A program made the translations under genes and the position numbers. The notes under the pieces are model-generated. The model was not told the origin of the DNA. It worked only from the letters and a program-made list of their open reading frames with translations, and did not search any database. Of a DNA stretch of 64,000 nucleotides, positions 53,727 to 62,917 are shown piece after piece (position 1 is the first letter of the stretch; each line of letters opens with the position of its first letter). Source of the stretch: Croceibacterium soli (GTDB taxonomy: Bacteria; Pseudomonadota; Alphaproteobacteria; Sphingomonadales; Sphingomonadaceae); the NCBI RefSeq assembly GCF_009828065.1, contig NZ_WTYK01000009.1, positions 1 to 64,000 of the forward strand, given 5' to 3'.

Positions 53727-54872
53727 TTAAGGCGCCTTGCGCCCCATCAGGCCCCAATAGAGCGCCTTGTAGCGCTCGATCATCGTCGTCTCGTCATACT
53801 CCTTGCGCGCCAGTGTGCGGTTCGCGGCGCCCACGCGCTCGCGCAGCGCGGCGTCGCCGGCGAGCCGCTCCAGCGCGGCGCCGAGGTCCCGTTCGTCGCT
53901 GCCGGGCGCGACGAACTCGCGGTTCTCCTCGGCGACCATGGCCGCCACGTCGCCGACCGCCGGTGAGACGATCGGCACCCCAGCCGCCATGGCCTCGATC
54001 ACCGAGATCGGGAACTGCTCGCTGGTGGAGGACAAGGCGAAGATGTCGAACAGGCCCACCAGATCCTGCGGCCGGGCCACGAAGCCCGGCAGGTGCACGC
54101 GGTGCTCGATGCGCAGCCGCTCGGCCTCCGCGACGATCGCCGCCCGCTCCGGCCCTTCGCCGGCGATCACCAGATGCCAATCCTCCGGCAGGCGGGAGAA
54201 TGCCCGGACCAGCCGGGGCAGGTCCTTGACCTTGCGCAGCCCGGCCAGCGTGCCGACCCACTTCTCGCCCTTACGCTTGACCAGGCTCGGCAAGGCGTCG
54301 GCCCGCGGCTTCTTCGCATAGGCGCGCGTATCCACGCCGTTGGGGATCCGCCGCACGCGGGTGTGGGGCTGCTGCCACGCCTCCAGCGCGATGCGCTGGA
54401 GCAGGCGCGAGGGCACGACCAGCGCGGACGTGCGGCCGAGCGCGATGCGGCGGTAGAAGTTGCGCCCCGCCTTCAGGCGCAAGGCTTCGTCTTCGTTGAA
54501 GCCGTCTTCGTGATGGACCAGCGGCGGCAGGCGGTAGACGTCGGCGAACAGGGTATGCGCCATCACCGCGTCCATGGCGCCCCAGTTGTAGGTGCAGATC
54601 AGGTCATAACCGGCCATCGCGGCGGCGATGCTCTTGAGCCTGCCCGGCAGCGGCTTGCCCTTGAGCGAGGGGAACTTCGGCCAGGCGACCTTGCGCTTCG
54701 GATCGAGCAGAGCGGCCGCCCCGCGGCGGTCCGGATCGCCCGAGACGATCGCGTGCTCGGTCCCCGCCCCGAAGGCGTTGATCAGGCGGACGCAGCGAAC
54801 TTCCTTCCCGCCCGGATCGAACGTGGAATGAAGGTGCAGGATACGCGGCACCTGGTTCGGTTTGCGGCTCAT
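53727..54872 (-). CDS. Glycosyltransferase family 4 protein
   Basis: 381 residues. The GT-B fold appears as ILHLHSTFDPGGKEVRCVRL at the N-terminus, VPSRLLQRIALEAW and IPNGVDTRAYAKK in the middle, and the donor-site SSTSEQFPISVIEAMAAGVP with GDVAAMV. It transfers a sugar from a nucleotide-sugar, probably to an envelope polysaccharide or glycolipid; no other sugar genes lie nearby. Its ATG overlaps the stop of the upstream hydrolase gene (ATGA). Confidence 0.9.
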   Translation of the reverse strand: MSRKPNQVPRILHLHSTFDPGGKEVRCVRLINAFGAGTEHAIVSGDPDRRGAAALLDPKRKVAWPKFPSLKGKPLPGRLKSIAAAMAGYDLICTYNWGAMDAVMAHTLFADVYRLPPLVHHEDGFNEDEALRLKAGRNFYRRIALGRTSALVVPSRLLQRIALEAWQQPHTRVRRIPNGVDTRAYAKKPRADALPSLVKRKGEKWVGTLAGLRKVKDLPRLVRAFSRLPEDWHLVIAGEGPERAAIVAEAERLRIEHRVHLPGFVARPQDLVGLFDIFALSSTSEQFPISVIEAMAAGVPIVSPAVGDVAAMVAEENREFVAPGSDERDLGAALERLAGDAALRERVGAANRTLARKEYDETTMIERYKALYWGLMGRKAP

Positions 54873-55741
54873 GCGACCTCCGCCAGGAGTTGCGCGATCG
54901 CGCGCCGTGCTTCGGGTTCGCCGAGCGTCGGCGCGTGTCCGACGCGGGCGACGGTGGCCGCGCTAAGCCCGGGCACTTCGGCCTGCATCCGGCGCACGGT
55001 GTCGGCGGACAGCAAGTCCGACAGTTCGCCCCGCAGGACCAGCGACGGCATCCCGCCGAGCGCGCGGAAGGCGGGCCACAAGTCGGCCGGCGGGACCTCC
55101 GGCACGGCATTGAGCGGCTCTGCGATCTTCATGTCATAGTCGAACACGATGCGGCCGTTGCCGCCGACGACCATCGCGCGTTTGGCGAAGTCCAGCCATT
55201 CGGAAATCTGGTAGTCGGGGTGCGCGGCGCCCGCCATCTCCCGCAGGGCACGCGCGGCGTGCATCCAAGTTTCGAAGCTGCCGCCCTGCCCCACGTATTC
55301 GCGGATCCGGGCCACGCCCGCCGGCTCGATCTGCGGGCCGATGTCGTTGAGCACCACTCCGGCGAGCGGCCAGGCCTGTGTGGCGGCCAGGGTCACCGCG
55401 ATCAGCCCGCCCATCGAAGTGCCGATGGCCACGACCGGGCCGCAATCGAGCTGGCGCAGCAGCCCCAGCACGTCGGCCACGTATGTATCGAGCCGGTAGC
55501 TGGCCGCATCGCGCGCATATTCGCTCTGCCCGCGGCCGCGCATCTCCGGCACGATCATCCGCCATTCGCCGGCGAACGCCTCGGCCAGCGCCTCGAAGTC
55601 ACGCGCGTTGCGGGTCAGCCCATGCAGGCACAGCAATGGCGGCCTATCCTGCCTTCCGGCAGCGGCGGGATAGTCGCGGTAGTGGAGCGTGAGACCGTCC
55701 TCGCTCTCCCACTCGCCTTCGGAAAAGGCCGGTGCGGCCAT
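54869..55741 (-). CDS. Alpha/beta hydrolase
   Basis: 290 residues. The oxyanion region is LLCLHGLTRNARDFEAL, the nucleophile elbow GTSMGG (Ser in AIGTSMGGLIA), Asp is probably in LRGELSDLLS, and catalytic His is in RVGHAPTLGE. Cytoplasmic. Substrate unknown. It shares a four-base overlap with the glycosyltransferase gene and diverges from selO. Confidence 0.88.
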   Translation of the reverse strand: MAAPAFSEGEWESEDGLTLHYRDYPAAAGRQDRPPLLCLHGLTRNARDFEALAEAFAGEWRMIVPEMRGRGQSEYARDAASYRLDTYVADVLGLLRQLDCGPVVAIGTSMGGLIAVTLAATQAWPLAGVVLNDIGPQIEPAGVARIREYVGQGGSFETWMHAARALREMAGAAHPDYQISEWLDFAKRAMVVGGNGRIVFDYDMKIAEPLNAVPEVPPADLWPAFRALGGMPSLVLRGELSDLLSADTVRRMQAEVPGLSAATVARVGHAPTLGEPEARRAIAQLLAEVA

Positions 55742-55808
55742 GCTGGTATGCGCCCCTCAGTTTGGCCCGCGCCTTGCGCCGGGCCGGTCCGATGCCCACT
55801 AATGCCAG

Positions 55809-57224
55809 ATGCGCGCCGAACCGCAAGCTGCCCCCTATCGCCCCGATCCGCAGATCGGAGCTCTCGCCGATTGGCTCGGAGATGCCGTCGATCCGGCCGA
55901 CTTTCCCGACCATCGGCTGCGCTTCCGCAACAGCCGCTGGGACAAGGCCGTCGGGCTCGGCAGCCTGTCCGACGAGCAGTGGATCGCCCACTTCGGCAAG
56001 TTCGCGCCCCTGCCGGACAACCTGCCCCGGCCCCTGGCGCTGCGCTATCACGGGCACCAGTTCCGGGTGTACAACCCGGAGATCGGCGACGGGCGCGGGT
56101 TCACCTTCGCACAGCTGCGTGACGGCCCCGGCCGCCTGCTCGACCTCGGCACGAAGGGCAGCGGCCTGACGCCGTACAGCCGAACGGCCGACGGGCGCCT
56201 AACGCTGAAAGGCGCGGTGCGGGAGATCCTGGCTACGGAGATGCTCGAGGCGCTCGGCGTCTATACCTCCAAGACCTTCTCGGTCATCGAAACCGGAGAG
56301 GAGCTTCAGCGGGGGGACGAGCCTTCCCCGACCCGCTCGGCCGTGCTCGTCCGGCTCAGCCACTCGCACATCCGCATAGGCACCTTTCAGCGGCTCGCAG
56401 CCTACGAAGAGGACGATCACCTGCACGCGCTGGTCGATTACTGCCTGGCGCAGTTCCCAGGTCCCCTGCCGCCCGAGGACGCTCCCGGCCGGGAGCAGCC
56501 GGCGGCGATCCTGATGCACCAGGCGGTCGAGCGCCTCGCCGACCTGGCCGCGAGCTACATGGCGGCGGGCTTCGTCCACGGCGTGCTCAACACCGACAAC
56601 ATGAACGTGACCGGGGAAAGCTTCGACTACGGCCCCTGGCGCTGGCTTCCGCGGTGGGAGCCGGGGTTCACGGCGGCCTATTTCGATCATTCGGGCCTTT
56701 ATGCCTTCGGCCGACAGCCGGAGGCGATCCACTGGAACCTCGGGCAACTGGCGATGGCCTTGCGGCGGATCTGCGAGGCCGAACCGCTGGTGGCGGCATT
56801 CAACCGCTTCGGCGAATGCTACACGGAGGCGATGCGGCGCCGCTTCTGCTGGCGCCTCGGCGTGGGCAGCCAGGGCAGCGAAGCGGACAGCGCCCTGATC
56901 GCCGCCGCCGAGAAGACCATGCGCGAAGGCGAGATCGGGCCGGACGAGTTCTTCTTCCGCCACCGCGGCGGGCGGGATGTGCAGGGCGCGCTGGCCGAAG
57001 CGTTCGGCGGGTACAAACCGGTGGCGGACGATCACCCTTACTGGTTCGATCCCGCACCCCAGGCCATGCTGATCGACGAAGTCGAAGCGATCTGGTCGGC
57101 CATCGCCGAGCGCGACGACTGGCAGCCGCTGGAGGACAAGGTCGCGGCGCTCCGCCGCATGGGCGAGGCGCTCGGCGAACCGCCCGTGCCGGCCGGGCAC
57201 CTGGCTGCGGATGCAGTTGCCTGA
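55809..57224 (+). CDS. selO: SelO family protein adenylyltransferase
   Basis: 471 residues. A pseudokinase-fold enzyme that transfers AMP to Ser/Thr/Tyr of proteins, linked to redox stress. Family segments: LRYHGHQFRVYNPEIGDGRG, LDLGTKGSGLTPYSRTADGR, LSHSHIRIGTFQRLA and the active-site region GVLNTDNMNVTGESFDYGPW. No selenocysteine-type C-terminus is present, as is usual in bacteria. ATG 55809 is the first start after the divergent hydrolase gene. Confidence 0.93.
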   Translation: MRAEPQAAPYRPDPQIGALADWLGDAVDPADFPDHRLRFRNSRWDKAVGLGSLSDEQWIAHFGKFAPLPDNLPRPLALRYHGHQFRVYNPEIGDGRGFTFAQLRDGPGRLLDLGTKGSGLTPYSRTADGRLTLKGAVREILATEMLEALGVYTSKTFSVIETGEELQRGDEPSPTRSAVLVRLSHSHIRIGTFQRLAAYEEDDHLHALVDYCLAQFPGPLPPEDAPGREQPAAILMHQAVERLADLAASYMAAGFVHGVLNTDNMNVTGESFDYGPWRWLPRWEPGFTAAYFDHSGLYAFGRQPEAIHWNLGQLAMALRRICEAEPLVAAFNRFGECYTEAMRRRFCWRLGVGSQGSEADSALIAAAEKTMREGEIGPDEFFFRHRGGRDVQGALAEAFGGYKPVADDHPYWFDPAPQAMLIDEVEAIWSAIAERDDWQPLEDKVAALRRMGEALGEPPVPAGHLAADAVA

Positions 57225-57299
57225 CGGGGTGGCTTGGTTGACCGCCAGCCGCTATCAGGCAAGGAAGTCTCCCTTGAAACCATCGGAATTCCCCGAACC

Positions 57300-58712
57300 T
57301 TGAGCGAAAACACCATCATCTCGTTCGAGCCGGCCACGGGCGCCGAGCTCTGGCGCGGCGAAGTCGGCGACGTGGACGCCGCGGTGGAGCGCGCGCGCCG
57401 TGCCTGGCCGGCCTGGGCCGCCCTGCCCCTGGCCACCCGCATCGAACTCGTCCGCCGCTTCGCCAACGAAGTGCGCAAGGAGCAGGATGCTTTCGCCGAG
57501 CTGATCGCGCGCGAGACCGGCAAGCCGCTGTGGGAATCGCGCACCGAAGTCGAAGCCGTGATCGCCAAAGTCGAGATCTCGGTCCGCGCCTACGCCGAGC
57601 GGACAGGGCAGCGGAAGCTCGACAGCGCGCTGCAGGGCACTGCGGCGCTGCGCCACAAGCCGCATGGCGTGATGGCGGTGCTGGGGCCCTACAACTTCCC
57701 CGCCCACCTGCCCAACGGCCACATCGTCCCCGCGCTGATCGCGGGCAATGCGGTGATCCTCAAGCCCAGCGAGAAGACTCCGGCGGTCGGCGCGTTCCTG
57801 GTGTCGCTGTTCGGCCGCGCGGGGATTGGCGAAGACGTGGTCCAGGTGCTGATCGGCGGACCGGACGAAGGCAAGGCGCTGGTTGCCCATCCCGGCGTCG
57901 ACGGGGTGCTGTTCACCGGCTCCGCCCAAGCCGGCATCGCCATCAACCGCAAGCTGGCGGCAGAGCCGGGCAAGATCGTGGCGCTGGAGATGGGCGGCAA
58001 CAACCCGATCGTGGTTTGGGACACCCCGAAGATCCACGACGCGGCGGTGCTGATCGTGCAATCGGCCTTCACCACGGCCGGCCAGCGCTGCACGGCGGCG
58101 CGGCGGCTGATCGTCAAGGCCGGCTTCTACGACCAGGTGGTCGAGGAGGTGAAGCGGCTAACCGACCGGATCATCGTCGGCGCGCCGTTCGACGATCCCG
58201 CCCCGTTCATGGGTCCGGTGATCGACGGCCGCGCCGCCGACCAGCTGACCGAAAGCTTCCTCTACCTGCTGTCCAACGGCGGCAAGGCGATCAGCCACAT
58301 GCGCCGGCCCCTTGGCGACCTGCCGTTCGTCACCCCCGGCCTGATCGACACCACGGCGATGGCCGAACGGCCTGACGTGGAGCTGTTCGGACCGCTGCTG
58401 CAGGTGATCAGGGTGGAGGAGTTCGACGAGGCGATCGCCGAGGCCAACAACACCCGCTTCGGCCTCGCCGCATCGCTGATCGGCGGCAACTCGCAGGAAT
58501 ACAACCGCTTCTGGGCCAACATCCGCGCCGGGATCGTCAACTGGAACCGCCCGACCAACGGCGCCAGCTCGGCCGCGCCGTTCGGCGGCGTCGGACTTTC
58601 CGGCAACCACCGCCCGGCCGCCTTCTACGCCGCCGACTACTGCGCCTATCCCGTCGCCAGCACCGAGATGGAGCAACCGCGCGCCAGCGTCGGCGTCGGC
58701 TTCAAGGTCTGA
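57300..58712 (+). CDS. astD: Succinylglutamate-semialdehyde dehydrogenase
   Basis: 470 residues from TTG 57300; an in-frame TTG at 57234 would add 22. An aldehyde dehydrogenase: ARETGKPLWESRTEV, GPYNFPAHLPNGHIVPALIA, active-site Glu in ALEMGGNNP and catalytic Cys in TTAGQRCTAARR. The PYNFPAHLPNGHI signature is typical of AstD in arginine succinyltransferase breakdown. The other ast genes are not in the window. The start is uncertain, because neither TTG has a strong ribosome site. Confidence 0.88.
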   Translation: MSENTIISFEPATGAELWRGEVGDVDAAVERARRAWPAWAALPLATRIELVRRFANEVRKEQDAFAELIARETGKPLWESRTEVEAVIAKVEISVRAYAERTGQRKLDSALQGTAALRHKPHGVMAVLGPYNFPAHLPNGHIVPALIAGNAVILKPSEKTPAVGAFLVSLFGRAGIGEDVVQVLIGGPDEGKALVAHPGVDGVLFTGSAQAGIAINRKLAAEPGKIVALEMGGNNPIVVWDTPKIHDAAVLIVQSAFTTAGQRCTAARRLIVKAGFYDQVVEEVKRLTDRIIVGAPFDDPAPFMGPVIDGRAADQLTESFLYLLSNGGKAISHMRRPLGDLPFVTPGLIDTTAMAERPDVELFGPLLQVIRVEEFDEAIAEANNTRFGLAASLIGGNSQEYNRFWANIRAGIVNWNRPTNGASSAAPFGGVGLSGNHRPAAFYAADYCAYPVASTEMEQPRASVGVGFKV

Positions 58713-58734
58713 GCCTCGGCTGGCTGCCCCCTGT

Positions 58735-59245
58735 ACTCGTCACCCTGAACTTGTTTCAGGATCCATCGGGGCGCTAGAACGGGTATCGCATTGGGGTGCG
58801 GCGGCGCAGTTGTGCGCCTGCGAGAACGCCGAGCCAGGCGGAGCCATGGATGCTGAACCAAGTCAGCATGACGATGTTGTGACTGGCGGTCGTGAGTCTA
58901 CTGGCGTTGGTGAGTCTTCAGCTCCGGCCCCTACTCGTCACCCTGAACTTGTTTCAGGGTCCATTTCGCCTCGTGCGTGGAGCATGCAGTCGCATGCGGC
59001 GGCGCGGTCATGCCCTCCGCCGAGCCAGGCGGAGCCATGGATGCTGAACCGAGTTCAGCATGACGAAGTTGTGACTGGCGGTCGTGAGTCTACTGGCGTT
59101 CGTGAGTCTTCAGCTCCGGCCCCTACTCGTCACCCTGAACTTGTTTCAGGGTCCATTTCGCCTCCTGCGTGGAGCATGCAGTGGCATGCGGCGGCGCGGT
59201 CGTGCCCTCTGCCGGTGCCGAGCCAGGCGGAGCCATGGATGCCGA
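58735..59245. repeat. Three tandem copies of a roughly 195-bp noncoding repeat, family C
   Basis: Each unit begins ACTCGTCACCCTGAACTTGT (58735, 58933, 59125) and later holds GAGCCAGGCGGAGCCATGGA and the inverted partner TGCTGAAC...GTTCAGCATGAC. Copies 2 and 3 are nearly identical; copy 1 is more diverged. The whole stretch 58713-59310 contains no gene I can support; its open frames merely spell the repeat (for example RHPELVSGSIS). Confidence 0.85.
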
Positions 59246-59310
59246 ATGGAAACGCACCGTCTCAGACTGCCTTCCCGTTCGTCCTTACCACGAACGGCGT
59301 CTGGCTCGGA

Positions 59311-60030
59311 TCACCCCCCGTGGGTGACGAGGTCGACCGAGGTGCCGCCGCCGGGCAGGCGGCGGGCGTAGACGATGAAGCTTTGCGATCCTTTGGTGCC
59401 GCCGAGCACATTGTCCTCGCCGTCGAGCACGTGCTGGGCGGAGAAGCCGGCGGTGCTGGCCCGCGTGTAGTAGAAGTCGATGATTTCCGGCAGCGGGACC
59501 GGGGTGGTGAAGTTGACCACCCGCAAGGCGCAATCGCCCTCGTCCGTGCCGGCGGCTTCCTGCACCGCGCCGCGCGGGTAGACCGGGAAGGCCGCGGGCA
59601 GCTTCGCCGCCCATTCGGCGGTGTAGCGCGCCCGCGCCGCGCAATCGCCCTTGTTGCCGGGCGAGGCGGCCGCGCGCGCGGCGACGGTCAGCGCAGAATG
59701 GGCCGGCAGGGCGCCCGAAACCTCCCGGGCGCGCGGTGCCTTGCGCATGGCGCCGGGCCCGCCGACGAACTTCAGCGCATCGGCACGGGCGGCGGCGAGC
59801 GCCTGGGGCGAACGGTCCATGGTCGGAAGCGAGCCGTTCTCGGAGCCTACCGAAGCCGCGTTGCCGGCGCGGTTCTGGCCGACGAGATCCGGATCGATCA
59901 TGATCTGCTCGCCCAGCGCGTCGCCCATCGCCGGATCGTCTTCGGCCACTGCGGCGGGTTCTTGCTCGTCGCGGCCGCACCCGGCCAGCAGCAGGAGCGG
60001 CGACAGCAGGAGTATCGACTTGCGCACCAT
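59311..60030 (-). CDS. Predicted lipoprotein, unknown function
   Basis: 239 residues from the ATG ending at 60030. A lipoprotein signal ends in LLLLAGC. The middle is Ala/Arg-rich with a long helix-like stretch; the C-terminal 100 residues (FPVYPRGAVQEAAG to ARRLPGGGTSVDLVTHG) look like a small folded domain. I recognise no family with confidence. It stands alone between the repeat block and the glycine-zipper gene. Confidence 0.75.
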   Translation of the reverse strand: MVRKSILLLSPLLLLAGCGRDEQEPAAVAEDDPAMGDALGEQIMIDPDLVGQNRAGNAASVGSENGSLPTMDRSPQALAAARADALKFVGGPGAMRKAPRAREVSGALPAHSALTVAARAAASPGNKGDCAARARYTAEWAAKLPAAFPVYPRGAVQEAAGTDEGDCALRVVNFTTPVPLPEIIDFYYTRASTAGFSAQHVLDGEDNVLGGTKGSQSFIVYARRLPGGGTSVDLVTHGG

Positions 60031-60164
60031 GTCAGGCTTCCCCGTTTTCCGGCTTCGTTGCCGCTGCATAGCGCCTCGCAGGGGAATTGGGTTGCCGAAC
60101 AGGGTTAAATCACGGGGCCGTGCCGAAACGGGTCAGATCGCGTGATCCCGATCGCAAAGGAAAA

Positions 60165-60192
60165 GGCGCCCGGCGGAACTCCGCCGGGCGCC
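60165..60192 (-). terminator. Rho-independent terminator of the glycine-zipper gene
   Basis: A perfect 12-bp stem (60165-60176 with 60181-60192) and AACT loop, followed on the minus strand by TTTTCCTTT. It lies 80 bases beyond the stop codon at 60272. Confidence 0.8.
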
Positions 60193-60224
60193 TCGTGCGG
60201 CCTGTTATGGCTAACGAGCCGCTA

Positions 60225-60262
60225 CTTCGGCCGCGCCCAAAGGGGGAAAAGCGCGGCCGAAG
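60225..60262. terminator. Second hairpin after the glycine-zipper gene
   Basis: Perfect 12-bp inverted repeat CTTCGGCCGCGC / GCGCGGCCGAAG around a 14-base loop, ten bases beyond the stop codon. Without a T-run it may act as a stabilising 3' hairpin ahead of the stronger terminator. Confidence 0.6.
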
Positions 60263-60271
60263 CTGTCGGGC

Positions 60272-60757
60272 TCAGCGGCAGCTGGTGCCCTGAGCGACCT
60301 TCTTGCCCAGAAGCGCGCCGGCAGCGGCGCCGATCACGGTGCCGAGGGTCCGGTCGCCGCGGCTGTCGACTTCGCGGCCGATGATCGCACCGGCGGCGGC
60401 GCCGATGATGAGGCCGGTGGTGCCGTCCTTCTTCTGGCAGTAGTAGCGGCCGTCGTTACCGCGCCAGGTGCGTGTGTTGCGGCGGATCGGCTCGGCATAA
60501 GAGCTGCGGCCATAATAGCCGTCGCGGTCATAGCGGCCATCGCGGTCGTAGCGGCCGTCCCGGTCGTAACGGCCGTCGCGGTCGTAGCGATCATAGCGGT
60601 CGTAACGATCGTAGCGGCGGTTCTGCTGCCAGGTTTCCTCGGTCGGCGCGGCGCCATAGCCCGAAGGCGTGAACTCGACCGCGGAGGCGGGGAGAGCGGT
60701 AACGGCCATGCCAGCAGCGGCGACGGCCAGGGCGGACCTCTTGATAATGGTGTTCAT
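60272..60757 (-). CDS. Glycine-zipper 2TM domain protein with tandem RYD/RYDRDG repeats
   Basis: 161 residues. A signal peptide (ALAVAAAGMAVTALPASA) is followed by a repeat segment (three RYD, then four RYDRDG units, encoded at about 60517-60619), a short YYCQKKDG linker and a glycine-zipper domain (GLIIGAAAGAIIGREV and LGTVIGAAAGALLGKKV). Such domains are found in Rick_17kDa-type envelope proteins, usually tied to the outer membrane. The role is unknown. A strong ribosome site (AGGAG) precedes the ATG. The charged Arg/Tyr/Asp repeat is unlike its neighbours and likely variable in length. Confidence 0.88.
   Translation of the reverse strand: MNTIIKRSALAVAAAGMAVTALPASAVEFTPSGYGAAPTEETWQQNRRYDRYDRYDRYDRDGRYDRDGRYDRDGRYDRDGYYGRSSYAEPIRRNTRTWRGNDGRYYCQKKDGTTGLIIGAAAGAIIGREVDSRGDRTLGTVIGAAAGALLGKKVAQGTSCR
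60517..60619. repeat. Coding minisatellite of 9/18-bp units
   Basis: Four 18-bp units (GCCGTCGCGGTCGTAGCG type) followed by three 9-bp units, each encoding RYDRDG or RYD on the minus strand. The units differ at only a few third-position bases. Confidence 0.8.
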
Positions 60758-60924
60758 CAGCTCAACTCCTGTTCGGCTGTGATTTCGATGAATTCAGGTT
60801 TAGGCCTCGAATCCTGAACGGCTCACAACCCAACTGCAAGAAAAGCGATCACGTTGTTTTTGCGTGGAATTTTCTTCTCGGCGGGTTCTTGTCGCTGCGC
60901 GGCGGGGGGCGTAACGCAGTGCGG

Positions 60925-61842
60925 ATGACGGGGGCAATGCAGCGATACGACCGAGCCGCGCTCGCCAATGCCCTCGGCGCCCACGTGGTGTGGGGCTCGA
61001 TGCCGCTTTACCTGCTGCTGGTGAAGAGCGTGCCGGCGCTCGAATACGTCGCCTGGCGCATCCTGTTCACGCTGCCGGTGTGCCTGGTATTCGTCCTCTG
61101 GCGCAAGGCCGGGCCGGAGGTACGCGAAGTGCTGCGGGACAGGCGCGCGCTGCTGACCCTGCTGGCCAGCTCGGCGCTGATCGGCTTCAACTGGTTCCTC
61201 TACGTCTGGGCAATTCAGACGGACCACGTCTACGCCGCCAGCCTGGGCTACTACATCCTCCCGCTGACGATGATGCTGCTGGGGCTGGTCGTGCTGGGCG
61301 AGAGACTAGGCCGGTTGCAATGGGCGGCCGTGGCGTTGGCCGGCGCCGGAGTCGCGGCGCTGGCCGCCGGCGCGCTGACGACGCTCTGGCTCAGCCTGGC
61401 GATGGCGCTGTCCTTCGGCATGTACGGATTGCTGCGGAAGACCGTGAACGCCGGCCCGCTCGCCGGCCTGACCCTGGAAACGCTGATGCTGGCGCCGGTC
61501 GCGGCAGCGATCGCCTGGTGGTTCGCCGCCTCGCCCGAAGGGTCGGCCCTGGGGCAGGATCCGCTGCTCACCGCGGCGGTCGCCTGGGGCGGACCGATGA
61601 CCGCGGTTCCGCTGCTCATGTTCGCGTTCGCCGCGAGGCGCCTGCCCTACAGCGTCGTGGGGTTCCTGCAGTTCAGCTCGCCGACGATCGTCTTCCTGAT
61701 CGGGCTCCTGGTGTTCGGCGAGGAACTCAGCACCGCACAGCTTGCCTGCTTCGTGGCGATCTGGATGGCCGCGCTGCTGTTCATCTGGGACATGATCCGC
61801 GGCGCCCGCGCGATCGAGGCACCCGTTACGCCGGTCGGCTAG
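60925..61842 (+). CDS. rarD: EamA/RarD family transporter
   Basis: 305 residues with ten membrane segments in the duplicated EamA arrangement. RarD-like features: [20 protein letters not shown] at the start, [38 protein letters not shown], and [20 protein letters not shown]. RarD was named for chloramphenicol sensitivity; the true substrate is unknown. Its stop overlaps the convergent pyrC stop in a shared CTAG. ATG 60925 is preferred; ATG 60937 is possible. Confidence 0.9.
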   Translation: MTGAMQRYDRAALANALGAHVVWGSMPLYLLLVKSVPALEYVAWRILFTLPVCLVFVLWRKAGPEVREVLRDRRALLTLLASSALIGFNWFLYVWAIQTDHVYAASLGYYILPLTMMLLGLVVLGERLGRLQWAAVALAGAGVAALAAGALTTLWLSLAMALSFGMYGLLRKTVNAGPLAGLTLETLMLAPVAAAIAWWFAASPEGSALGQDPLLTAAVAWGGPMTAVPLLMFAFAARRLPYSVVGFLQFSSPTIVFLIGLLVFGEELSTAQLACFVAIWMAALLFIWDMIRGARAIEAPVTPVG

Positions 61843-62879
61843 CGCAGGCGCCAGCCGAGCGTCTCGCCGGCGTGGAACGGCACCAGGGATGTGCCGGCCG
61901 CCGACAGTTCGCCCGGAACCTCGACGGGCGCTTTCTCCAGCGTAACGGTGCCTTCATTCAGCGGCAGGCGGTAGAAGCGCGGGCCGTGCTCGGAGGCGAA
62001 GCCTTCGAACCTGTCGAGCGCGCCTTCCGCCTCGAACACCGCGAGATAGCTTTCGAGTGCGAACGGCGCATTGAAGATGCCCGCGCAGCCGCAGGCGCTT
62101 TCCTTGGCTTCGCGCCCATGCGGCGCGCTGTCGGTGCCGAGGAAGAACTTCGGCGAGCCGGACGTCGCCGCCTTGCGCAGCGCCAGCCGGTGATGTTCCC
62201 GCTTGGCGACGGGCAGGCAGTAGGCGTGCGGGCGGATGCCGCCGACCAGCATGGCGTTGCGGTTGATGTGCAGGTGCTGGGGCGTAATTGTAGCGGCGAC
62301 GTTCTCGCCCGCGCCTTCCACGAACTGTACCGCCTGTTCGGTGGTGACATGCTCGAACACCACCCGCAGCTCCGGCAGGTCGCGCAGCAGCGGATCGAGG
62401 ATCCGGTCGATGAACACCGCCTCGCGGTCGAACACGTCGATCTCCGGATCGGTCACTTCGCCGTGTACGCAAAGGACCATGCCGATCTCGGCCATCCGTT
62501 CGAGAGCCGGGCGAATGTGCGCGATGTCAGTCACGCCGTGGGCGGAATTGGTCGTCGCATTGGCCGGGTAGAGCTTGGCCGCGGTGAACACACCTTCGCC
62601 AAACCCGCGCGCCAGCTCCGCGGGATCGGTGCCGTCGGTCAGGTAGGCAGTCATCAGCGGCGTGAACGCCGTCCCCTTCGGCAGCGCGGCGAGGATGCGC
62701 TCGCGATAGGCCGCTGCCGCGGCGACATTCGTGACCGGCGGCGTGAGATTGGGCATCACGATCGCGCGGGCGAACTGCCGCGCGGTATAGGGCACGACGG
62801 TGCGCAGCATCTCGCCGTCACGCAGGTGCACATGCCAGTCGTCGGGGCGGCGGATCGTAACCATTGCAGGGGCGTTCAT
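61839..62879 (-). CDS. pyrC: Dihydroorotase
   Basis: 346 residues, class II. Closes N-carbamoyl-aspartate to dihydroorotate in pyrimidine synthesis. Zinc ligands DWHVHLRDG, carbamylated Lys in [18 protein letters not shown], and the catalytic GTDSAPH. The ATG at 62879 diverges from the ygfZ gene. Confidence 0.95.
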   Translation of the reverse strand: MNAPAMVTIRRPDDWHVHLRDGEMLRTVVPYTARQFARAIVMPNLTPPVTNVAAAAAYRERILAALPKGTAFTPLMTAYLTDGTDPAELARGFGEGVFTAAKLYPANATTNSAHGVTDIAHIRPALERMAEIGMVLCVHGEVTDPEIDVFDREAVFIDRILDPLLRDLPELRVVFEHVTTEQAVQFVEGAGENVAATITPQHLHINRNAMLVGGIRPHAYCLPVAKREHHRLALRKAATSGSPKFFLGTDSAPHGREAKESACGCAGIFNAPFALESYLAVFEAEGALDRFEGFASEHGPRFYRLPLNEGTVTLEKAPVEVPGELSAAGTSLVPFHAGETLGWRLR

Positions 62880-62917
62880 GGGGTTCCCTTAAGCACCCGA
62901 GAGCCTATCTGTCACCT

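Noticed and set aside
58810-60108. A 432-codon plus-strand frame across the tandem repeats and the lipoprotein gene
   Set aside because: Its first part only translates the repeats (RHPELVSGSIS), and the rest is antisense to a lipoprotein with a clear signal peptide.
60517-60619. Regular direct repeats considered as a CRISPR array
   Set aside because: Units of 9 and 18 bases without spacers inside a coding frame; no cas genes.
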